Positions 16,836-27,135 are shown, counted from the stretch's first letter. The stretch: DNA of 64,000 nucleotides from Chryseobacterium kimseyorum (GCF_025971945.1 NZ_JAPDHW010000001.1:434001-498000); one strand, 5' to 3'. The notes: generated from the letters alone by a model not told the origin. Numbers and translations: made by a program.

Positions 16836-17534
16836 ATGAAAATAGAAATCTGGTCAGACGTGATGTGTCCGTTCTGTTATATCGGGAAGAAAAATTTTGA
16901 GCAGGCATTAGATCAACTGCCATTTAAAGATGAAGTAGAAGTAGAGTGGAAGAGCTTTCAGCTTGATCCTACTTTGCAGGCTGGTGAGACCAAAACCACT
17001 GCTGAATATTTCAGAGAAAAGAAAGGTTTTCCTGAAGAACAGGCAAAGCAGATGACAGCACAGGTGGTACAGATGGGAAAAGCTTTAGGCATTGATTTTA
17101 ATTTCGAAAAAGCTCTGATTACCAATACGTTTCCGGCACATAAAATTCTTCATTTGGCTAAAAAGCACGGGAAATCTTCAGAGATGGAAGAGGAATTATT
17201 TAGAGCTCATTTCCTGAATGGTGAAAATGTAGGAAACACAGAATTACTATCCAGTATCGCCGAAAAATTAGGCATCACTAAAGACGAAGCATTGCAGACA
17301 CTCAGTTCTGAGGAATTTGATTACGATGTAAATCAGGATATTATGGAAGGCCGCAACAATGGCGTTACCGGAGTTCCGTATTTCATCTTAAACGGAAAAT
17401 ACGCAGTCTCCGGAGCACAGCCGGCAGCATTGTTTGTGGAAGCTCTTACTCAGACGTATAACGAAAGGGTGGAACCTTTTAAAAGCGCAAAGGGTAGCGA
17501 TTTATCTTGTGATACAGACGGTTGCAGTATTTAA
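16836..17534 (+). CDS. DsbA family oxidoreductase (FrnE-like)
   Basis: 232 residues, no signal peptide, so cytoplasmic. The thioredoxin-type active site is CPFC at 11-14, and the cis-Pro loop is GVTGVPYF near 180. The all-alpha insert lies between. It ends with a second CX4C (CDTDGC, near the C-terminus), a known feature of FrnE proteins, which act as redox chaperones or disulfide isomerases in stress responses. It is just downstream of the MFS gene and 23 nt before the nucleosidase gene. Confidence 0.92.
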   Translation: MKIEIWSDVMCPFCYIGKKNFEQALDQLPFKDEVEVEWKSFQLDPTLQAGETKTTAEYFREKKGFPEEQAKQMTAQVVQMGKALGIDFNFEKALITNTFPAHKILHLAKKHGKSSEMEEELFRAHFLNGENVGNTELLSSIAEKLGITKDEALQTLSSEEFDYDVNQDIMEGRNNGVTGVPYFILNGKYAVSGAQPAALFVEALTQTYNERVEPFKSAKGSDLSCDTDGCSI

Positions 17535-17557
17535 TTTAAGCTTTTTTTATATTTAAA

Positions 17558-18139
17558 ATGATCAAGATCAATAACCAAACGGCGTTTACGGTAGAAGATA
17601 CTTTGTTTGTTTTCGCATTGGATTCTGAAGCCGGAAAAGCTTTCGACCACACGCAAAAACTCATCACCGGAATCGGAAAAGTAAGTGCAGCCATTGAACT
17701 GACCAAACAAATTATCAGACGAAAACCAAAACTGATTGTCAACCTCGGATCCGCGGGTGGAGTAGGTTTTCATAAAGGAGAGATTATTTGCTGCACAAAG
17801 TTTATCCAGCGTGATATGGATGCTCGGGGCTTAGGTTTTAAAAAATTTGAAACTCCCTTATCCAACATCCCAATCGTTCTGGAAAACGGATTAAAAATGG
17901 ATGACGTGGAAGAAGGAATCTGTGGCAGCGGCGACAGTTTTGAGATGAATCACATCAACACCGAATACAACGTTATCGACATGGAAGCATATCCGCTGGC
18001 ACTAATTGCTATGCAGGAGAATATTCCCTTTTTATGCTTAAAATATATTTCTGATGATGCCGGAAGCGAAGCGGCTGATGACTGGTCAGTACAGGTTCTT
18101 TTGGCTTCTGAGGCATTTAGAAAACTTTTGTTTGATTAA
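17558..18139 (+). CDS. MTA/SAH-nucleosidase-like phosphorylase-fold protein
   Basis: 193 residues, shorter than the ~230 of a full MTAN. Recognisable parts of the PNP/UDP phosphorylase family are ITGIGKVSAAIEL (near 31), LIVNLGSAGG (~60, phosphate/purine loop), and VIDMEAYPLA (near 142), where the Met-Glu pair normally contacts the ribose of the nucleoside. It probably cleaves a nucleoside (methylthioadenosine or S-adenosylhomocysteine are family substrates); the exact substrate is unsettled. The final Asp (SDDAG) seen in catalysis is present. Confidence 0.85.
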   Translation: MIKINNQTAFTVEDTLFVFALDSEAGKAFDHTQKLITGIGKVSAAIELTKQIIRRKPKLIVNLGSAGGVGFHKGEIICCTKFIQRDMDARGLGFKKFETPLSNIPIVLENGLKMDDVEEGICGSGDSFEMNHINTEYNVIDMEAYPLALIAMQENIPFLCLKYISDDAGSEAADDWSVQVLLASEAFRKLLFD

Positions 18140-18190
18140 AAATTAAAAAAGTTACATAGTTTTACAGCCCAAAATAAATACAAATGCTGA

Positions 18191-19426
18191 ATGAAAAATA
18201 TTGATGAATTAATTACCCATTTTAATTTTACGCAAACCAGAAAATCCAAAAAATATCTCAACTTATTTTTTAATAAAAAATCTTTCGACCTAAAACATAC
18301 TTTGTATGTTCAGGAGAAGCTAAAGATGTTCGTAGAGAATTTTCAGCTTCTGGAAACTTTTCAAGTGAACGAAAATAAAGTTTCTTACATCCAGAAGTTT
18401 TTGGATGAGAATAATGCCAATCAATACACGTTGTTAAGCAGTATTAGATATCTTGAGTATTATAGAGAGACCAATAACAATATAAGTTTATTTATAGAAT
18501 TTTTCTACCGTTTCGGTCTGCTTCTCAGAAATTTTCAAAAAACTGATCTTCAGTTAGATTATTGTAAAGAAATAGACAACACCATTTCATTCATCAATTC
18601 GTTGTCAGTAAATGAATACTATGGTAAGATATTAGATTTTAATCAGAGAAAAGCTCTCCTAACCAAATTAGAAAAGGAAACGAAAGACAAGAATAATAGA
18701 TTTGTTTCATTTTGGGACTTCTTTTATATGTTCGATGTCTATTCCAGCATATCAAAAGGGATTAGAGTTCATGACTTAAAATTCCCTGATTTTAATACCG
18801 AAAATAAATTTACGGTTATAGATTTTTATCATTTAGATTTAAAAAAATCCGTCAAAAACAACTTGGAGGTAAAGAATCAAAATACCGTTGTTTTCACCGG
18901 AGCGAATATGTCTGGAAAGTCTACGGCGATGAAGTCTCTAAGTACAATCGTATTGCTTGCTCATTTAGGAATTGCAGTTCCGTCGGCACATTGCAATATT
19001 CCATTTTATGAAAGTATCTTTTTGCATTTTTCGGTAAATGATAATCTGAAAGAAGGATACAGCCTGTTTGCTCAGGAAATTATTAATCTTAAAAAAGTCC
19101 TTCTTGAACTAAAATCAAAAACCTGTTTTGCGGTTTTCGATGAAATATTCAGCGGAACTAATATCAATGATGCCTCGAAAATAACAGTGAAAACTATTGC
19201 AGGTTTATCAAAATTTGAGAAATCAATGTTTATTTTTTCAACGCATTTAAATGGTATAGAAGCCAATCTTACCAAATATAATAATATAAAAGTTTCGCAT
19301 TTAGAGTGCTTCTTAGAGCAAAGAGAGCTGAAATTTACCTATCAATTAAAAGAAGGTTGGTCTAAACTCGAGGTGGGAAATGTATTATTCGAACAATACG
19401 GTTTGAACGAACTTTTAGAAGGTTGA
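18191..19426 (+). CDS. MutS-related ATPase (core and ATPase domain only)
   Basis: 411 residues. The C-terminal half is a MutS ABC-type ATPase: Walker A TGANMSGKST (near 237), the acidic Walker B FAVFDEIFSGTN near 314, and the H-loop FSTH near 352. The N-terminal half is helical and charged, with none of the mismatch-recognition domain (no Phe-X-Glu). So it is not a complete MutS1. Such short members are widespread in Bacteroidetes, with function unknown. It has no direct operon partner; the nucleosidase ends 51 nt upstream. Confidence 0.87.
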   Translation: MKNIDELITHFNFTQTRKSKKYLNLFFNKKSFDLKHTLYVQEKLKMFVENFQLLETFQVNENKVSYIQKFLDENNANQYTLLSSIRYLEYYRETNNNISLFIEFFYRFGLLLRNFQKTDLQLDYCKEIDNTISFINSLSVNEYYGKILDFNQRKALLTKLEKETKDKNNRFVSFWDFFYMFDVYSSISKGIRVHDLKFPDFNTENKFTVIDFYHLDLKKSVKNNLEVKNQNTVVFTGANMSGKSTAMKSLSTIVLLAHLGIAVPSAHCNIPFYESIFLHFSVNDNLKEGYSLFAQEIINLKKVLLELKSKTCFAVFDEIFSGTNINDASKITVKTIAGLSKFEKSMFIFSTHLNGIEANLTKYNNIKVSHLECFLEQRELKFTYQLKEGWSKLEVGNVLFEQYGLNELLEG

Positions 19427-19468
19427 TTTAAACTATATTCTTATATAAACTCATTTTTCACAAGCAAC

Positions 19469-20362
19469 TCAATTTAAACTTCGGTACTCCAAAGGTGACA
19501 CACCAACTTTCTGCTTAAACAGTCTCGTAAAATGCTGCGGATATTTAAATCCCAAATCATAAGCCACCTGACTGATCGATTTGTCGCCGTCAAAAATCTT
19601 TTCTTTGGCTACATCAATCACTTTTGCCTGAATGTATTCCTGAGCAGTTTTTCCGGTTTCTTTTTTAATCAAATCTCCAAAATAATTGGCAGATAAATGG
19701 AGCTCGTCTGCACACCACGAAACAGATGGCAAACCAATATTTTGTGGTTTGTCTGAGGAAAAATAATCATTCATCAGCTCCTCGAATTTTTCCAGAACTC
19801 CTTTATTGACATTGTCTCTTGTAATAAACTGACGGTCATAAAAACGGATGCAGTAATTCAGAAAGAGTTCAATATTTGAAGTAATCAGCATTTTGCTGTG
19901 TTTATCAATGGATTGTTGCAGTTCGTAAGATATTTTTTCAAAACATTCAATCACCAGTTTTTTCTCTTTGTCAGAGAGATGTAGTGCCTCACTGGTATGA
20001 TAAGAGAAGAATCCGAATTCCTGCATTCTCTTTCCTAAAGGTGTATTCAGTAGTAAATCAGGATGAAAAACCAAAGCCAGACCTGTCGGCTGATAAACTT
20101 CTTCACTGATCACTTCCACAATCTGGCCGGGCGCAAAAAACACAAGCGTTCCGTCCTGATAATCGTACGTGTTGTTTCCGTACCGTAGATCGCCACACTG
20201 GGTCTGCTTCAGCACGACACAATAAACATCAAATGTCATTTTATGAGCAGCCCGTGGATCAGACTGAGATAAATCCACCACACTCACCAATGGGTGAAGT
20301 GTATTATTTTTATTGAACTGATTATAGTCGCTCACCGTATTAAAATGCACAACTTGATTCAT
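19469..20362 (-). CDS. AraC-family transcriptional regulator (paralogue 3)
   Basis: 297 residues in the same subfamily as the 9693 product. The sensor domain has YGNNTYDYQDGTLVFFAPGQ, LVFHPDLLLNTPLG and the RFYDRQF linker. The C-terminus has two HTHs with SISQVAYDLGFKYPQHFTRL and the AraC signature end (FKQKVGVSPLEYR). Unlike its relatives, it has no oxidoreductase gene next to it; its divergent neighbour is the SNF2 helicase. It may act on a distant target. Confidence 0.92.
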   Translation of the reverse strand: MNQVVHFNTVSDYNQFNKNNTLHPLVSVVDLSQSDPRAAHKMTFDVYCVVLKQTQCGDLRYGNNTYDYQDGTLVFFAPGQIVEVISEEVYQPTGLALVFHPDLLLNTPLGKRMQEFGFFSYHTSEALHLSDKEKKLVIECFEKISYELQQSIDKHSKMLITSNIELFLNYCIRFYDRQFITRDNVNKGVLEKFEELMNDYFSSDKPQNIGLPSVSWCADELHLSANYFGDLIKKETGKTAQEYIQAKVIDVAKEKIFDGDKSISQVAYDLGFKYPQHFTRLFKQKVGVSPLEYRSLN

Positions 20363-20634
20363 CTTTAGGCTTATTTATACCGCAAAATTATGCATTCTGA
20401 AGCAACCGTTTACCGAATGCCACCCAAATCAGTAATAATGGTAAGAGAAACCGTAATCTGTATCATTTTATAGTGGCGGGTAATGATTTTACGATTTGCT
20501 AATGAGACCTTATAGACGGAAACTTCATCTTTTTTTATTACTTTAGCTCTCCTTAAACTTTGCTGATTTTTTTTGTTTTACAAACCAATAACATCAGGCA
20601 AAAACAGATTATCACTCAACTTCTTTCCACTAAA

Positions 20635-23600
20635 ATGCAGGAACACAGGAATCAATATATTTTCGATCAGATCAACCTCTCAGGCTTTTCTATTTTTGAT
20701 CTGCAAAAGCACTGTTCCGAAAGGGTTGGTATTGAAAAAGAAAATTTAAAAGACATTCAGCCTTATTTTATTGAAATCAATTCCGGTGTGTTTTTCAAAC
20801 CTTCAGCTAACCTTGATTTTCCGAGCGTTGCGGTAAATATCATTGGAAGTTCGCTGATTTTAGACTGTCCATGCGATGCTCTGAAAACCAGAATGTGTAC
20901 ACACCAGGCTCAGGTTTTATATACAATTATTGAGCGTCAGGATCTGCGTATTTTCTTCGATGTAAAACTCCGGCGAAGGAAATTACAAGACTTCGCAAAA
21001 GATTACGGCCTGGAAAATGAACCCAGTCTTGACGACTTCTTTCAGTTGGAACACGTCAATCAATCTCTACGCATTGAGCCTAAAATAAAAGAGCTGATCA
21101 AACTGAATGCTGATGATTTAAAGCAAAAATTATTGCCAAAAAATACACAGAACTTTCACGAAATTAAAACTGATCATCACTCACAGAAAATGTTTCTGCT
21201 GATTAAAAAACATAAATACGATGAACGGTTCAGCATTGAACTTTTTGAATCAGAAAGCACTCAATCCGGAAAAATAAAAAACCCGGTAACCGCAATCGAC
21301 CCTTCAGGTTTAATCTGGAAAGCTGAAACTGTTGACGATGCAAAATTCTTTACCGCAGTTTCAAAATTTGAAAATAATCTGAACGGAGAAAAAAATGAAG
21401 CCGATCTTGAAGCTTTAAAAATCGTGGTGAAAAATCCTCTCAATCTGCCCACTTTTTATCATGATAAAAATATTTCAGAAAATGTTTCTGCTAAATCTAT
21501 TGTGCCGGTTGATGTAAAACTGTTGAATGCCGATATCGAGCTTTCAGTTTTCAAAAAAGAACCCTTTTTTGAAATCACCGGCGGACTGTGGCTGAATGAT
21601 GTTTTGCAACCATTCAGGAATCTTAAAATTCAGTTTCAGTACTTTCTTTTCCACGAAAACACTTTACACCTGATCACCAATCTGGATATGCTCCGTGTAC
21701 TTGAGTTTTTCAAATCCAACAGAGAAATTTTGCTGGTGCATTCATCAAAATTTGAAGAATTTAAAGAGAACATTCTTTCCAGTCTGGAAAAGCAGATTAA
21801 AATCAATTACTCTTACATAAAACCCGCTACCAAAAAGCAACTGGAAGAAAAATCCTTTGATGAAAAGGTTGAAAAGATTATCTATCTGGCGGATCAGAAT
21901 GATTATATTTCAATCACGCCTGTGATAAAATATGGTCAGGTGGAAGTACCTGTTTTCTCAAGAAAACAGATTTTTGATGCCGATCAGAACGGTAATATTT
22001 TTAAGGTTGAAAGAGACGACAGAAAAGAAATAAAATTCACGGCAGCCATCATGCAGCAGCATCCCGAATTTGCCGAACAGATCGAGCAATACGAGTATTT
22101 TTATCTGCATAAAAACAAATTTCTGGATGAAGAATGGTTTTTGGAAACTTTTGAAAAATGGCGGAATGAGGGAATCATTATTTTAGGTTTCAATGATTTA
22201 AAAAAGAATAAACTCAATCCCAATAAAGCTGTTGTTTCCATCCAGGTTGTAAGCGGAATCAACTGGTTTAATGCTGTAGTCAATGTGAAATTCGGGAATC
22301 AAACGGCATCACTGAAACAATTGCATAAATCCATCCGGAATAAAAACAAATTTATACAACTCGACGACGGAACCAACGGGATTTTGCCTGAAGAATGGAT
22401 GAAAAAACTGAACCGTTATTTTCAGTCAGGTGAAATTTATGACGAACTTCTGCGGTTGCCAAAAAGTAATTTTTCTGATATCAAAAACCTTTTTGAGGAG
22501 GACGTTTTGAGCAAAGAAGTTACTGAAGAAATTGATTCGTACAACAAAGCATTTTCTGAAGATCAAAACATTCCCGAAACAGAAGTTCCGGCAGAATTAA
22601 AAGCGAACCTGCGCGACTACCAAAAACAGGGACTTGACTGGCTGAATCATTTGGATAATTTCAATTTTGGAGGTTGTCTAGCCGACGATATGGGATTGGG
22701 AAAGACTTTGCAGATTATCGCATTTATTCTTTCACAAAATGAAAAACGTTCTGAAAACACCAATCTTATTGTGGTGCCAACTTCTTTACTGTTCAACTGG
22801 CAGGCGGAAGTAGAAAAATTTGCTCCTTCACTCAACATGATGACGCATTACGGAGCTAACAGAATTAAAAACACAAGTCAGTTTGCAGGTCACGAAATTG
22901 TGCTGACTACTTACGGAATGCTGCTTTCCGATATTCGGTTCTTAAAAGAATTCAGTTTCAATTATATTTTTCTGGATGAATCTCAGGCCATTAAAAACCC
23001 AAACTCTGAAAGGTACAGAGCTGCAAGATTATTAAAATCACGAAACAAAATCGTTCTCACAGGTACACCGATTGAAAATAATACTTTTGATCTTTACGGA
23101 CAACTATCCTTTGCCATTCCTGGTTTATTGGGCAGCAAGGAATATTTCAGAGATATTTATTCAATACCCATTGATAAATTTGAATACACCAAAAGAGCAA
23201 CCGATTTACAGCAAAAAATAAAACCATTCATTCTCAGAAGGACGAAAAAGCAGGTTGCAACAGAGCTTCCCGACAAAACGGAAATGGTGATTTACTGTGA
23301 AATGGGAGAGGAACAAAGGCGGATTTACGATGCGTACGAAAAGGAACTGCGCGAATATATTTCGGCAAAAGATGAAGAGGAAATCGCCAAAGACAGCATG
23401 CACGTTCTGACTGGACTGACCAAACTGAGACAGATTTGTGATTCTCCTGTATTGCTCAAGGATGAAGAACAGTTTGGTGACAGTTCGGCAAAAATCGAAG
23501 TTCTGATGGAGCAGATTGAAAACAAATCTGCTCAGCACAAAATTCTGGTTTTCTCTCAATTTGTCTCTATGCTCGATTTAATAAAAGCGGAACTTTTAGA

Positions 23601-23985
23601 ACGAAACATTTCATTTGAATACCTTACCGGACAGACAAAAAACAGAGCCGCCAAAGTCAATGAATTTCAGGAAAATGAAAATGTCAGGGTATTTTTAATA
23701 AGTCTGAAAGCGGGCGGAACAGGTTTGAACTTAACGGAAGCCGACTACGTTTACCTAGTCGATCCATGGTGGAATCCGGCAGTTGAAAATCAGGCGATAG
23801 ACCGCTGTTACCGCATCGGACAGAAGAAAAACGTCATTGCTGTACGGTTGATCTGTCCGAACACAGTGGAAGAAAAAATTATGAAACTTCAGCAGTCTAA
23901 AAAAGAATTAGCGAATGATTTGATTATGACAGATCATTCTGTGTTCAGAAATTTGTCAAAGCAGGATCTGCTGGAAATGTTGTAA
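20635..23985 (+). CDS. SWIM-domain SNF2-type helicase
   Basis: 1116 residues. A SWIM zinc finger near 75-95 (CPCDALKTRMCTHQ, CxC...CxH) is followed by a ~600-residue middle and a C-terminal SNF2 helicase core: motif I DDMGLGKT (near 683), motif II DESQ (a DEAH-box variant, near 782), motif III LTGTPIENN (near 814), and motifs V/VI with GGTGLNLTEA and a final QAIDRCYRIGQ. It probably remodels DNA-protein complexes or moves on DNA. The start chosen is ATG at 20635, because the longer frame needs TTG and adds a poorly conserved leader. Confidence 0.9.
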   Translation: MQEHRNQYIFDQINLSGFSIFDLQKHCSERVGIEKENLKDIQPYFIEINSGVFFKPSANLDFPSVAVNIIGSSLILDCPCDALKTRMCTHQAQVLYTIIERQDLRIFFDVKLRRRKLQDFAKDYGLENEPSLDDFFQLEHVNQSLRIEPKIKELIKLNADDLKQKLLPKNTQNFHEIKTDHHSQKMFLLIKKHKYDERFSIELFESESTQSGKIKNPVTAIDPSGLIWKAETVDDAKFFTAVSKFENNLNGEKNEADLEALKIVVKNPLNLPTFYHDKNISENVSAKSIVPVDVKLLNADIELSVFKKEPFFEITGGLWLNDVLQPFRNLKIQFQYFLFHENTLHLITNLDMLRVLEFFKSNREILLVHSSKFEEFKENILSSLEKQIKINYSYIKPATKKQLEEKSFDEKVEKIIYLADQNDYISITPVIKYGQVEVPVFSRKQIFDADQNGNIFKVERDDRKEIKFTAAIMQQHPEFAEQIEQYEYFYLHKNKFLDEEWFLETFEKWRNEGIIILGFNDLKKNKLNPNKAVVSIQVVSGINWFNAVVNVKFGNQTASLKQLHKSIRNKNKFIQLDDGTNGILPEEWMKKLNRYFQSGEIYDELLRLPKSNFSDIKNLFEEDVLSKEVTEEIDSYNKAFSEDQNIPETEVPAELKANLRDYQKQGLDWLNHLDNFNFGGCLADDMGLGKTLQIIAFILSQNEKRSENTNLIVVPTSLLFNWQAEVEKFAPSLNMMTHYGANRIKNTSQFAGHEIVLTTYGMLLSDIRFLKEFSFNYIFLDESQAIKNPNSERYRAARLLKSRNKIVLTGTPIENNTFDLYGQLSFAIPGLLGSKEYFRDIYSIPIDKFEYTKRATDLQQKIKPFILRRTKKQVATELPDKTEMVIYCEMGEEQRRIYDAYEKELREYISAKDEEEIAKDSMHVLTGLTKLRQICDSPVLLKDEEQFGDSSAKIEVLMEQIENKSAQHKILVFSQFVSMLDLIKAELLERNISFEYLTGQTKNRAAKVNEFQENENVRVFLISLKAGGTGLNLTEADYVYLVDPWWNPAVENQAIDRCYRIGQKKNVIAVRLICPNTVEEKIMKLQQSKKELANDLIMTDHSVFRNLSKQDLLEML

Positions 23986-24011
23986 ATCAGAGAAAAACGT
24001 TTCATGAAAAA

Positions 24012-24047
24012 AATTCACGAATTCAAAATAAATTCGTGCATTTTTTG
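24012..24047. terminator. Terminator between helicase and MBL gene
   Basis: Stem AATTCACGAATT / AATTCGTGCATT (one mismatch) with a short loop, flanked by A and T runs on both sides; it serves both convergent genes. Confidence 0.75.
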
Positions 24048-24070
24048 TTTGACAGACAATTTTAAATCAA

Positions 24071-25201
24071 TTATTTTGCATCTTTCCACCATTGTTTAAA
24101 CACCTGAGAACCGTTGTCCAGCAACACTTTTTCTCCAATCATCGGGGTTGCCAGTCTGTAAGGTTTTCCGGCTGAGAGTTTTGTCATTTTTTCCAACGGT
24201 TCTTTCCACGGATGTCGAGCCAAGGTAAATTTGGAATGATGCACGGGCAGGAGGTTTTTTGCTTTTAATTCTGTGGTTGCCAAAGCCATTTCTTCGGGCA
24301 GCTCGTGTACCGATTGCCATGCTTTGTTGTACTGTCCGCATTCCATAATAGCCCAGTCTATCGCCGGATATTTTGCTGCAACCGTTTTGAAGCGGTCACT
24401 GTAACCGCCATCGCCACTGTAATAAATATTCATCTTGGGAGACTGAATGTAGAATGACAGCCACAATGCTTTATCAGGTGAAAATCCACGACCGCCACCG
24501 TGATGTGTATTTTCTGCAATAATATTGAAATCCGGTTTTACGGCTACAGTTTCACCCCAGTCTTTTTCCAGAATCTGTTTTTGTGTGTAGCCCCATTTTT
24601 CATAATGCGCTCCTGCTCCAAGACCACAAATTACAAATTTCACTTTCGGCTGTAATGCTTTTACGGTTTCATAATCCAAATGGTCATAATGATCGTGTGA
24701 GAGCAGCATGTAATCGATTTCGGGCATGTCGTCCGCAGAATAAATGTCGCTGCCTTTGTACGCTTTCACGCCCCATGGAGTTGGCGATGCTTTACCGCTG
24801 AAAATCGGATCAACCAGAATTTTTACACCATCCAACTGCAAAAAGAAAGAAGAATGCCCAAACCAGACCAACACATTTTCGTCTGGCGGAATTGATTTTA
24901 AATCGGTCTTAACCGAAGGCAGAGCAGTGGTTGGTTCAGTATCAGGATAGGTCTTAGTTAATGAATTCCAGCCTTCAGTCCACATGCTGTATCCCTTTGT
25001 GATGGTCGGTTTTTCTACAAGATTATGAAAGGTTCCATCTCTGAAATTTTTTGATTTCTTCATCAATTCAAGTCGTTCACCTTCCGGTAAAGCGCCGAAC
25101 TGAGGCTGTTTCATATAAAAATAAGTGGTGATGATGAGAAGGATGATTAATGACAGTAAAACGATGACCGTCCACTTTAATATTTTTAGAAATCGCTTCA
25201 T
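24071..25201 (-). CDS. Membrane-anchored MBL-fold hydrolase (NAPE-PLD/UlaG-like)
   Basis: 376 residues. A membrane helix lies at 7-30 (LKWTVIVLLSLIILLIITTYF), so the catalytic domain faces the periplasm or is anchored. The metallo-beta-lactamase signature HDHYDH is near residue 169 and further metal ligands are likely in GAGAHYEKWG and HHSKFTL regions. In the NAPE-PLD/RomA/UlaG branch, substrates are phosphodiesters or lactones. It begins one nt after the stop of the TIP30-like gene (TAATG overlap). Confidence 0.86.
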   Translation of the reverse strand: MKRFLKILKWTVIVLLSLIILLIITTYFYMKQPQFGALPEGERLELMKKSKNFRDGTFHNLVEKPTITKGYSMWTEGWNSLTKTYPDTEPTTALPSVKTDLKSIPPDENVLVWFGHSSFFLQLDGVKILVDPIFSGKASPTPWGVKAYKGSDIYSADDMPEIDYMLLSHDHYDHLDYETVKALQPKVKFVICGLGAGAHYEKWGYTQKQILEKDWGETVAVKPDFNIIAENTHHGGGRGFSPDKALWLSFYIQSPKMNIYYSGDGGYSDRFKTVAAKYPAIDWAIMECGQYNKAWQSVHELPEEMALATTELKAKNLLPVHHSKFTLARHPWKEPLEKMTKLSAGKPYRLATPMIGEKVLLDNGSQVFKQWWKDAK

Positions 25202-25845
25202 TATTTTGATAATTCTTTAATGTCTTTTGCCTCCAAAATTTGTTTTGAATATCCTTTCAATACTGCATTAATCATTGCTTTCCCTACTTCTGAAAGTTTT
25301 AATGTAGGTGCAGAAAAAAATGGTGACAACAGTGGAATCAATATTTTAAAAATAAACTTGATGTTTTTCTGACCTTTGCTTCCCGTCATAACCGCCGGCC
25401 GGAAGTTGTACTGACCTTTGAAAGGCAGTTTCATCAGCGCATTTTCTGTACGTCCCTTCACTCTTGCCCACATTATTTTTCCTTTTTCGCTGCTGTCGGT
25501 ACCGCTTCCTGAAACATAAATAAAAGTCATTTCGGGTTTAATTTCTGAGAGCGAAGCTGCAAATGGAACTACAAAATCGTACGTTTTTCTGGTAAAACTT
25601 TCTTCATTTTCGCCTACCGAACTGATACCTGCACAAAAGAAACAGCCATCATATTTTTCCAGTAAATCTGAATGCTTTTTGATTTCGGAAAAATCTTTTA
25701 CAATGAGTTCTTTCAGTTTGGAATGTGACAGTTCGTAAGTTCTTCTGCCGATGATCAGCACTTCATTTACTTTCGGATTTTCAAGGCATTCAAATAAAAC
25801 ACCTTCGCCTACCATTCCTGTTGCTCCTGTGATTATGATTTTCAT
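25201..25845 (-). CDS. NAD(P)-binding oxidoreductase (TIP30/HTATIP2-like)
   Basis: 214 residues. The Rossmann motif GATGMVGEG is at 7-15. After this come LIIGRR (end of strand 2) and an FFCAGISSVGENEE-type region; the YVSGSGTDSS segment replaces the SDR Ser-Tyr pattern. The short length and lack of YxxxK fit the TIP30/HTATIP2 and epimerase-like NmrA branch. It shares its stop with the start of the MBL gene, so they are co-translated. Its promoter faces the AraC gene at 26179. Confidence 0.88.
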   Translation of the reverse strand: MKIIITGATGMVGEGVLFECLENPKVNEVLIIGRRTYELSHSKLKELIVKDFSEIKKHSDLLEKYDGCFFCAGISSVGENEESFTRKTYDFVVPFAASLSEIKPEMTFIYVSGSGTDSSEKGKIMWARVKGRTENALMKLPFKGQYNFRPAVMTGSKGQKNIKFIFKILIPLLSPFFSAPTLKLSEVGKAMINAVLKGYSKQILEAKDIKELSK

Positions 25846-26166
25846 GTTATGTTTTTTTTACGCTGTAAATATCGCAAATAAAAAGAGAATTTTATTTAAA
25901 TGAAATTGTAAGTAGATAATAAGCTCAATTTACTATAAATAAATAATTGATTTCTATTTAATGAAAAAGGTTTAGGATTGATTAAATTTTATAAAAACAT
26001 ATTGGTTCCATTATAGAAAATTTGGTGATGCTATTAAATTTTTAGGTCTGGATTTAACTGTTTAGTTGTGGTCGATTTGGCAGTTTTCACCAAATATCGG
26101 AATTGATACAGCAATTGAAATCCGGTAATCAGTAAACTTCATTCGTTTCCGTATCTTAGAATTTGA

Positions 26167-26174
26167 TAAGTTTG
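26167..26174 (+). promoter_or_regulatory. -7 element of the 26179 AraC gene
   Basis: TAAGTTTG fits TAnnTTTG and ends only 4 nt before the ATG, so transcripts from it would be nearly or fully leaderless. The rest of the 25846-26178 gap is AT-rich with no gene. Confidence 0.4.
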
Positions 26175-26178
26175 CAAA

Positions 26179-27039
26179 ATGAAAATTTATAAAGACTTCG
26201 CTACCTACAATCAGGAAATTGGTTTATCTAGACCTTTGGATAATGATATCGATGTCGGTTATTACGATGCTCCGAAAATAAAGATTGCCTGTGAAGCTGT
26301 TGTCGTAGATTTCTACAGAATTTCAATTAAAATTAAATATAAAAGAAAATCTACTCCGGATGTTGCGCCTGTCTCCGCTGTTTTCTTTAATACTCCTAAT
26401 TTAATTATAGAACCTGGCTGGGATGCTGAGCCCGATTTTACGGGAATGTATCTGCAACTCTCCAAAAAAATAATTGAGGAAAACCGGTTTTTGTTCAAGA
26501 CTTATTTAGATTACGGACAGCATGAGGCATTATATTTAACCGATGAAGAAGTGGAAGAGGTAAGTGCAGTTTTTAAATTGATGATGAAATATTATGAAAG
26601 TGAAAAAAGAAATTTCAATGTGCTTCTCTCGTATGTCAATGTGCTTGTTTCTTTGGTAGAGGCATTCTATAAACGTCAGTTTTCTACTGATCCTAAGCAG
26701 TACAATCACGTGGTTACCGATTTTCAGCAGAGCCTTATTGATTATTACAACCGACCTGTACAGCAACTTCCCAATGTGCAGTACTTTGCAGATCAACTGG
26801 GATTGACGGCGAACTACCTGGGAGATATTGTAAAACATTTTACGCAGAAGTCAGCCTTAGAAAACATCCATGATTTTGTGATTAAAAAAGCAAAAGAGTT
26901 ATTGATGGAAAATCATCAGATGAATACAACCGAAGTGGCGTACGAACTGGGTTTTGAATATCCGAATTACTTTTCAAAATTTTTCAAAAAACAAGTTGGA
27001 TTGAGTCCGAAAGAATTTCGTCAGGAACTGATTAAATAA
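26179..27039 (+). CDS. AraC-family transcriptional regulator (paralogue 4)
   Basis: 286 residues. The N-terminal sensor is less like the others (no YDFDEG), but retains a beta-rich block with EPGWDAEPDFTGMYLQL. The C-terminus is the standard double HTH with NTTEVAYELGFEYPNYFSKF and a final FKKQVGLSPKEFR. It lies between a divergent TIP30-like oxidoreductase and two MdaB-like quinone reductases on its own strand, and is likely their regulator. Confidence 0.92.
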   Translation: MKIYKDFATYNQEIGLSRPLDNDIDVGYYDAPKIKIACEAVVVDFYRISIKIKYKRKSTPDVAPVSAVFFNTPNLIIEPGWDAEPDFTGMYLQLSKKIIEENRFLFKTYLDYGQHEALYLTDEEVEEVSAVFKLMMKYYESEKRNFNVLLSYVNVLVSLVEAFYKRQFSTDPKQYNHVVTDFQQSLIDYYNRPVQQLPNVQYFADQLGLTANYLGDIVKHFTQKSALENIHDFVIKKAKELLMENHQMNTTEVAYELGFEYPNYFSKFFKKQVGLSPKEFRQELIK

Positions 27040-27135
27040 TCAAACAGATGTCTTCAGGAGAAGGCATTTTCTGTGATCCGTAATTTGTCTCTTTTTTTGT
27101 AGTAATCTGTTTACATAGATTGAAAATCAAGATTT

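Noticed and set aside
20560-20634. TTG-initiated extension of the helicase
   Set aside because: The added 25 residues are not helicase-like, and ATG at 20635 gives a normal start.
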